The notes beneath the pieces were generated by a model that saw nothing but the letters and a program-made list of their open reading frames with translations, was not told the origin of the DNA and did no database searches. Both the position numbers and the translations under genes were made by a program. This document shows positions 5,066-10,188 of a stretch of 10,188 nucleotides of DNA, in pieces. The DNA lies in the NCBI GenBank assembly GCA_022511055.1, contig JAFLSH010000100.1, positions 1 through 10,188 of the forward strand. The letters are read 5' to 3'. The DNA is from Prevotella sp. (GTDB lineage Bacteria > Bacteroidota > Bacteroidia > Bacteroidales > Bacteroidaceae). Position 1 is the stretch's first letter; each line of letters starts with the position of its first letter.

Positions 5066-8000
5066 TTATCTTGTTTCGTTGATTACCTGTCTTTTGTCTT
5101 GTTCCGCCGGGAGGCTTTGCGCCGTTCTCTCCTGGTCGTGCGCCGAGGCTAACTTCTCGAACTCGGCCACCAGCATGTTGTACTGCGCCCGCGCCTCAGC
5201 CAGACTGAAGGCATAGTCGAGCTGCTCGCGCTCGGTCTGCAGCAGGTCGCTCAGCGTGGTGACCCCTGTGGCGTATTCCCTGGTCATCAGCTCCAGTGTC
5301 TGTTGCAGAATATCCGTGTTCTGCTGGTAGAGCCGCATCTTCCGCCGGACATCTTCCGCCTGCTGGCCAATGCCGAGCAGCTCGGCGCGCAACTTGTCGA
5401 CCTGCCGCTGGTAGTTCTCATCGGCAGTCTGGCGCATCAGTTCGGCGGCGCGGCGCTGCGCCTTGACCTTGTGGCGATAGATGGGCAGCGTGACCTTCAG
5501 CATACCCATCCACATGTCCATGCCGTTCATGTCGGGCATGGCCATGCCGTCTTCCCGCTTCCTGTTGAGCATATACTGCACCCCCACGCCCACCATGGGC
5601 AGCCCCATGCGGCGCGCCTTGTCTTCCTGAGCCCCGAACTGCTCGCTCTGGGCGCGCAGCGACTGCAGGCCGGGCGAGCTGCGCTCAATCTCTGCCCACT
5701 CCACGATGGGCATATCGGTCAGCGCGATGGAGTCTGGCAGTGTCAGGGGCGACGACGGCTCGCGGTGCAGCAGCAGGTTGAACTGCTGGCGCTGCACCAG
5801 CTCGAGCGACTCCAGGCTCTCTATCTGCTCTTCCAGCTTCAGCTGCTCGGCCTGCAGGCGGTACTGGTCGCTCATGCGTGTGCCCTTCATGCCGTTGGTG
5901 GTGTTCGTGTATTTGTAGCGCGACAGCTCGCCCATCTCCTTGAACAGCGTGAGGTGCCGGCGCGTGGTGGCCAGCTTCTCACGGGTTATCAGCAGCTGAT
6001 ACCACTGCCGTTCCACTTCGTAGGCCAGCCGGATGCCGCTCTCGCGGTAGCGCTGCCACTCGGCCTCTGCCTGCCATGCCTTCTCCTGCCTGGCCGCCTT
6101 CATGGCCCCAAACCAGGGGAACATCTGCATGAGCGACACCGACAGCACCTGCCGCCCGTTGACCTGGGTCATGGGCCGGGGGTAGAAGTTGACCGACAGC
6201 TCCGGGTCGCCCAGCGTGCCGGCAGGGCAGACGGCCTGAACGGCGGCTTCATAGCTGTGCCAGCTGGCCATGACTTCAGGGTTTTCGCGCAGGGCGGCCC
6301 GGATGTAGGTCTGCAGGCTGTCTTGCGCCCGCAGCGGCAGGCAGGCCGCCAGGGCTAAGATGCCGCACACGACGGTGCGGGGCGAAAGCCAGCCCGCGCC
6401 CCCCCTGCCGGGAGTGCCGGAACGGGGCTTCGACCGGGCTTTCAGCGCATGTTCGCGCCACCAGCACTGCAACACGGGCACTACGAACATGGTCATGGTC
6501 TGAATCAGCATGCCGCCGAAGGTGGGGATGGACATGGGCACCATGACATCGGCCCCCTTGCCCGTGCTTGACAGCACCGGCAGCAGGGCAATGAGCGTGG
6601 TGGCGGTGGTCATGGCCGCCGGCCGCACCCGCTTCTTGCCGGCCTTCACGACGGCCTCTACGATTTCGTGCTTGTTAGTTGGCCGCTCGCTCAGGAAGGT
6701 CTGGTGGATGTAAGTGCCCATCAGCACCCCATCGTCAGTCGCGATGCCGAACAGCGCGATGAAGCCCACCCAGACGGCCACGCTCAGGTTGATAGTGCCC
6801 ATGCCGAAGAGCGCGCGCATGTTGACACCCGCTATGCTGAAATCCATGAACCAGGGCTGGCCGTAGAGCCATATCAGGATGAAGCCGCCGGCAAACGCCA
6901 CGAACACGCCCGAGAAGTGGATGAGCGAGGCCGTGACCGACTGGAACTGGAAGTAGAGAATGAGCAAGATGATGAGGAGTGCCACGGGGATGACTATCTG
7001 CAGGCGCTTGGCGGCGTGTTCCTGTTGCTCGTAAGTGCCGGTGAACGCATAGCTGACACCCTTTGGCAGCTGTATCTTGCCGCTTCTGACCTGCTGGTCT
7101 ATTGCCTGCCTGGCCTTTTCGACCACGCTGACCTCAGCTTCCGCGCCCGCCTTGTCGAAGGTGATGTAGCCCACGAGGAACGTGTTCTCGCTGTTAATCA
7201 TGGTAGCGCCGCGCGTGAACTGGATGTCGGCCACCTGCCCCAGCGGAATCTGCGTGCCATCGATGGCGGGCACGAGTATGTGGTCAAGCATGTCGGGCGC
7301 ATCGCGCAGCTCGCGGGCGTAGCGCACACGGATGGGGAATCGCTCGCGCCCTTCGACGGTAGTGCCTTCGCTCATGCCGCCGATGGCTGTCGACAGGATG
7401 CTCTGCACATCGCCCACCTGAATGCCGTAGCGCGCCAGCTTCTCGCGGTCGAGCTGTATCTCGATGTACGGTGCGCCGGAGGCCCGGTCATAGTAGACCG
7501 AGGCATGGTTGATTTCAGGCATCTGGCGCAGGGCCTTCTCAAGCTGCAGGCCGGCCTTGTCTATGTCATCGAGGGTTGGGCCGTAGACCTTCAGCCCCAT
7601 GGGTGCTTTCAGCCCCGTGGACAGCATGACCTGCCGGGTGGCTATGGGCTGCAGCTTGGGCGAGCCGGTAACGCCCGGCAGGCGCGTTACTTCGGTGATG
7701 GCTTCCCAGATGTCATCAGTGGTGCGTATCTCGGGCCGCCACTGGCGGTAGTAGTCGCCGTGGCGGCTGGGCACGAGGCTGTCGGCGGGCAGCAGGCGGA
7801 ATCCCTCTGCGGGGTCGTAGGTGCCGCCCGCGGCCAGGATGAAGCGCCCGCGGCTGTCTGTCTTGAAGCGGGCGCGGTGGCCGTTCTCATCGAGCATGTA
7901 CTCGGGGCGGTAGTTGATGACGGTCTCGTACATCTGTATCGGCGCGGGGTCGAGGGCGGAATTGACACGCCCCCACTTGCCCACGACCGTCTCTACCTCG

Positions 8001-10084
8001 GGTATCGACTTGATGCGGCGGTCGAGCAGCTTGCAGTAGCGGATGTTCTCCTCGACGCCGGTGTGGGGCATGGAGGTGGGCATGAGCATGAACGCCCCTT
8101 CATCGAGCGTGGGCATGAACTCCTGGCCGCACTGCCGCCAGATGAGCAGGCCGCAGACGATGGTGGCCACGGGAACGGTCATGAACAGCAGGCGGTGGCC
8201 GAGACACCAGCGCAGTATGCGCTCATAGCCGATGACCAGCAGCCAGAGCATGGTCAGGATGAAGGCCACGATGCCGCCCACGAAGAGCGTGTTGACCACG
8301 ATGCCGTTTTCCGGGCCGAGGGGCAGCCACAGGTCGGCCAGCAGATAGACCGCCAGCACGACTATCAGCCCGATGAGCAGGTAGTTCCTTGCCCGGCCGG
8401 ACAGCCGCGAGAGCCACGGCCAGCGGGCAGGGACGACGCGCCCGGCCACAGGCACTTTGAAGACTGAGAACACCCAGTAGGCCAGCGTGGGCAGCACGAG
8501 GAAGCCCAGCAGCAGGGCCGACATGAGGGCGAAGGTCTTGGTGAAGGCCAGCGGGTGGAACATCTTGCCTTCCTGTGCCTGCATGGCAAACACTGGCACG
8601 AAGCTGACAATGGTGGTGGCCATGGCGGTCAGTATGGCCGACGAGACTTCAGACACGCCGCTGTAGATGAGGCTGACGAGGTCGGCGGAGGAAGGGGCGA
8701 CAGGCGGAGTAGGTGTGGCAGATTCAGTGGGTGGAGTGGGGGTGGCGGCTTCCATCTTCTTGACGATGTTCTCCATCATCACGATGGCCACATCGACCAT
8801 GACACCGATGGCGATGGCGATGCCTGACAGGGCAACGATGTTGGCCTCTATGCCCGTCAGCTTCATGACGATGAACGTGCAGAGTACGGCCAGGGGCAGC
8901 ATGGCCGCAATGACGACCGATGCCCGCAGGTTGACCACCAGAATCAGCACGACGATGATGCAGATAAGCACTTCGTGGGTCAGGGCTTCCTCGAGTGTGC
9001 CGATGGTCTCGCGGATGAGCTGGGTGCGGTCATAGAACGGCACGACCGTGACCTTCGACGTGCTGCCATCGCGCAGCTGCTTCTCGGGCATGCCGCTTTC
9101 CAGCTCGGCTATCTTGGCCTTCACGTTGCTGATGACCTCCATGGGGTTTGAGCCGTAGCGCGCCACGACCACGCCGCCGACCGCTTCCTGGCCTTCCTTG
9201 TCGAGCCCGCCGCGGCGGTTGCCGGGGCCGAAGTTCACCTTGGCCACATCCTTCACCCGCACGGGAATGCCGTTGCGGCTGGTGATGGCGGCGTTCTCCA
9301 GGTCCTCAATCTTCTTGATGTAGCCCAGCCCGCGAATCAGGTACTCGGCCTTGTTCACCTCCATGGTGCCCGCGCCCACATCTATGTTCGAGTTCTTGAC
9401 GGCGAGCATCACCTGCATGATGTTCACGCCGTGGGCGCGCATGGCATCAGGGTCGAGGTCGACCTGGTATTCCTTCACGAAGCCGCCGACGGATGCCACT
9501 TCGCTCACCCCGTCTGCGGCGGCCAGCCCGTAGCGCACATAGTAGTCTTGCAGGGTGCGCAGCTCTTGCGGGTCCCAGCCGCCGTTGGGCTTGCCGGTCT
9601 TCGGGTCGCGCCCTTCCAGCGTGTACCAGAATATCTGGCCCAGCGCCGTGGCATCAGGCCCCAGCGTGGGCTGCACCCCCTCGGGCAGCAGGTCGGCAGG
9701 CAGCGAGTTCAGCTTTTCGAGTATGCGCGACCGGCTCCAGTAGAACTCCACTTCATCACTGAAGATGATGTAGATGAACGACATGCCGAACATCGAGGTG
9801 GCCCGGATGGTCTTTACGCCCGGGATGCCCAGCAGGGCGGTCGACAGCGGATAGGTCACCTGCTCCTGTATGTCCTTTGGCGAGCGCCCCATCCACTCGG
9901 TGGCCACTATCTGCTGGTTATCGCCGATGTCGGGGATGGCATCGACGGCAATAGGGGCGCGGGGCACAATGCCGCCGTGCCAGTTGAACGGTGCGGTAGC
10001 CAACCCGCCCAACAAGACGGCCGCCAGCACTAATGCGGCGACAATCCTGTTGGTCAGGAAATAATAGATAATCCTGTTAACCAT
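5066..10084 (-). CDS. cusA: CusA-type RND copper/silver pump fused in frame to a TolC/CusC-type outer-membrane channel
   Basis: This 1672-residue protein joins two usually separate proteins. Residues 1 to about 1210 are an HME-RND pump (E. coli CusA has about 1047). M668, M718 and M820 correspond to the E. coli Cu(I) methionines M573, M623 and M672; the 50-residue gap between the first two is the same. TM4 has the relay aspartate D431 (MVDVAIVMMEN); the relay Glu is D1117 and the relay Lys is A1156. Extra parts are a Thr-Pro insert (446-466), about two added helices (568-620) and a periplasmic insert between M718 and M820. After a 30-residue basic/Gly linker, 1238-1253 resembles a signal peptide (LRA|QD). 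An outer-membrane factor follows, with its internal repeat and a Met-rich loop (1514-1528). I chose the ATG at 10084: a TTG at 10099 lies inside the promoter box, and pumps normally start MxNRII. It would export Cu(I)/Ag(I) from periplasm or cytoplasm to outside, driven by protons. Confidence 0.95.
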   Translation of the reverse strand: MVNRIIYYFLTNRIVAALVLAAVLLGGLATAPFNWHGGIVPRAPIAVDAIPDIGDNQQIVATEWMGRSPKDIQEQVTYPLSTALLGIPGVKTIRATSMFGMSFIYIIFSDEVEFYWSRSRILEKLNSLPADLLPEGVQPTLGPDATALGQIFWYTLEGRDPKTGKPNGGWDPQELRTLQDYYVRYGLAAADGVSEVASVGGFVKEYQVDLDPDAMRAHGVNIMQVMLAVKNSNIDVGAGTMEVNKAEYLIRGLGYIKKIEDLENAAITSRNGIPVRVKDVAKVNFGPGNRRGGLDKEGQEAVGGVVVARYGSNPMEVISNVKAKIAELESGMPEKQLRDGSTSKVTVVPFYDRTQLIRETIGTLEEALTHEVLICIIVVLILVVNLRASVVIAAMLPLAVLCTFIVMKLTGIEANIVALSGIAIAIGVMVDVAIVMMENIVKKMEAATPTPPTESATPTPPVAPSSADLVSLIYSGVSEVSSAILTAMATTIVSFVPVFAMQAQEGKMFHPLAFTKTFALMSALLLGFLVLPTLAYWVFSVFKVPVAGRVVPARWPWLSRLSGRARNYLLIGLIVVLAVYLLADLWLPLGPENGIVVNTLFVGGIVAFILTMLWLLVIGYERILRWCLGHRLLFMTVPVATIVCGLLIWRQCGQEFMPTLDEGAFMLMPTSMPHTGVEENIRYCKLLDRRIKSIPEVETVVGKWGRVNSALDPAPIQMYETVINYRPEYMLDENGHRARFKTDSRGRFILAAGGTYDPAEGFRLLPADSLVPSRHGDYYRQWRPEIRTTDDIWEAITEVTRLPGVTGSPKLQPIATRQVMLSTGLKAPMGLKVYGPTLDDIDKAGLQLEKALRQMPEINHASVYYDRASGAPYIEIQLDREKLARYGIQVGDVQSILSTAIGGMSEGTTVEGRERFPIRVRYARELRDAPDMLDHILVPAIDGTQIPLGQVADIQFTRGATMINSENTFLVGYITFDKAGAEAEVSVVEKARQAIDQQVRSGKIQLPKGVSYAFTGTYEQQEHAAKRLQIVIPVALLIILLILYFQFQSVTASLIHFSGVFVAFAGGFILIWLYGQPWFMDFSIAGVNMRALFGMGTINLSVAVWVGFIALFGIATDDGVLMGTYIHQTFLSERPTNKHEIVEAVVKAGKKRVRPAAMTTATTLIALLPVLSSTGKGADVMVPMSIPTFGGMLIQTMTMFVVPVLQCWWREHALKARSKPRSGTPGRGGAGWLSPRTVVCGILALAACLPLRAQDSLQTYIRAALRENPEVMASWHSYEAAVQAVCPAGTLGDPELSVNFYPRPMTQVNGRQVLSVSLMQMFPWFGAMKAARQEKAWQAEAEWQRYRESGIRLAYEVERQWYQLLITREKLATTRRHLTLFKEMGELSRYKYTNTTNGMKGTRMSDQYRLQAEQLKLEEQIESLESLELVQRQQFNLLLHREPSSPLTLPDSIALTDMPIVEWAEIERSSPGLQSLRAQSEQFGAQEDKARRMGLPMVGVGVQYMLNRKREDGMAMPDMNGMDMWMGMLKVTLPIYRHKVKAQRRAAELMRQTADENYQRQVDKLRAELLGIGQQAEDVRRKMRLYQQNTDILQQTLELMTREYATGVTTLSDLLQTEREQLDYAFSLAEARAQYNMLVAEFEKLASAHDQERTAQSLPAEQDKRQVINETR
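6399..6405 (-). other. Homopolymer of seven G at the pump-channel junction
   Basis: Seven consecutive C on the plus strand (G on the coding strand) sit in the linker codons for Arg-Gly-Gly, between the end of the RND part and the signal-like segment of the channel part. A one-base length change would separate the two halves. I see no ATG within about 50 bases upstream that could start a separate channel gene; the only one nearby (in ATGCGCTGA) stops after two codons. Confidence 0.6.
8696..8749 (-). repeat. In-frame Thr-Pro-coding relative of the 9-bp repeat inside cusA
   Basis: On the plus strand GTAGGTGTG (8709-8717), GCAGATTCA, GTGGGTGGA (8727-8735) and GTGGGGGTG (8736-8744) keep a 9-base period. 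They share GTAGGTGTGG exactly with the array at 3733. They encode ATPTPP-TESATPTPP-VAPSS (about residues 446-466) in the cytoplasmic loop between TM4 and TM5, where I expect no conserved structure. The repeat reads in the same frame (CCT ACN) as the array behind cusB. Confidence 0.6.
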
Positions 10085-10096
10085 ACTATTATGGCG

Positions 10097-10104
10097 CAAA
10101 AGTA
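10097..10104 (-). promoter_or_regulatory. Probable -7 promoter box of the cus operon
   Basis: On the minus strand the box is TACTTTTG, matching TAnnTTTG, followed by CGCCAT. Only 12 bases separate it from the cusA ATG at 10084, so the transcript would have a leader of only about 5-8 bases. An A9-G-A7 tract (10155-10139) lies about 35-51 bases upstream of the box, where an UP-type element would sit. The -33 element is not clear. I see no copper-regulator operator with confidence. Confidence 0.6.
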
Positions 10105-10188
10105 CAAAATGTGCAGAAAATAAGGCATAAGCATCCCGTTTTTTTCTTTTTTTTTAACGGCTGGCGGGCTTCGGCAGTCTTTTTTCTC

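Noticed and set aside
4044..6358. Plus-strand open frames at 4044-5216 and 5303-6358
   Set aside because: Both are opposite well-conserved cusB and channel sequence, have His/Leu/Gln-rich unlikely compositions, and lack a promoter or leader.
6668..8467. 599-codon open frame on the plus strand opposite cusA
   Set aside because: It is antisense to conserved pump sequence, has no recognisable domain, and is explained by GC-rich third codon positions suppressing stops on the other strand.
10085..10099. TTG start adding five residues to the pump
   Set aside because: The TTG is part of the TACTTTTG promoter box and would lie upstream of the predicted transcription start.
10096..10120. Imperfect palindrome GTACA-AAA-TGTGC as a copper-repressor operator
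   Set aside because: It has only four of five matching bases per arm and the wrong spacing for a TACAnnTGTA CopY-type box; not enough to call.
10131..10188. Hairpin around the TTCG motif as a terminator at the right edge
   Set aside because: Only two or three base pairs can close around it, and the neighbouring T-runs are not positioned after a stable stem.

Overview
The window is a GC-rich stretch of a Bacteroidota genome, most likely from the order Bacteroidales. Three things point there: AT-rich intergenic gaps with promoter -7 boxes of the Bacteroides form TAnnTTTG, A-rich leaders in place of Shine-Dalgarno sites, and Bacteroidota-typical families (the secreted metzincin, DUF3467, and a CusA with extra membrane helices). 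All five genes lie on the minus strand, so the region reads from right to left. I see no mobile element, CRISPR array, tRNA or rRNA.

Positions 10188-3373 hold a copper/silver efflux operon. A promoter near 10100 precedes one very long gene (10084-5066). It encodes a CusA-type RND pump joined in frame to a complete TolC/CusC-type outer-membrane channel, with a signal-peptide-like segment at the junction. The periplasmic adaptor gene cusB follows after 5 bases. After a 77-base gap filled by a 9-bp tandem repeat comes a small exported heavy-metal-associated (HMA) protein. Together they would encode a tripartite envelope pump (inner membrane, periplasm, outer membrane) plus a periplasmic metal chaperone. 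Three methionines in CusA match the spacing of the E. coli CusA copper site, which favours Cu(I)/Ag(I) over zinc, cobalt or nickel.

Positions 3372-222 hold a second unit. It has its own -7 box, a large secreted zinc metalloprotease (metzincin motif HEVGHTLGLRHN), a gap with a duplicated dyad, and a small DUF3467 protein. It ends in a strong intrinsic terminator whose loop contains the DUF3467 stop codon. Positions 1-207 hold no gene; they carry a short copy of the 9-bp repeat, a duplicated 13-mer, and a -7 box directed at a gene beyond the left edge.

I found no wholly new system. The best leads are the CusA-TolC fusion with its internal signal sequence; the 9-bp repeat that reads as Thr-Pro codons in frame behind the cusB stop and recurs as a Thr-Pro insert in CusA; a methionine-rich loop in the channel domain; and a substituted proton-relay lysine in CusA.
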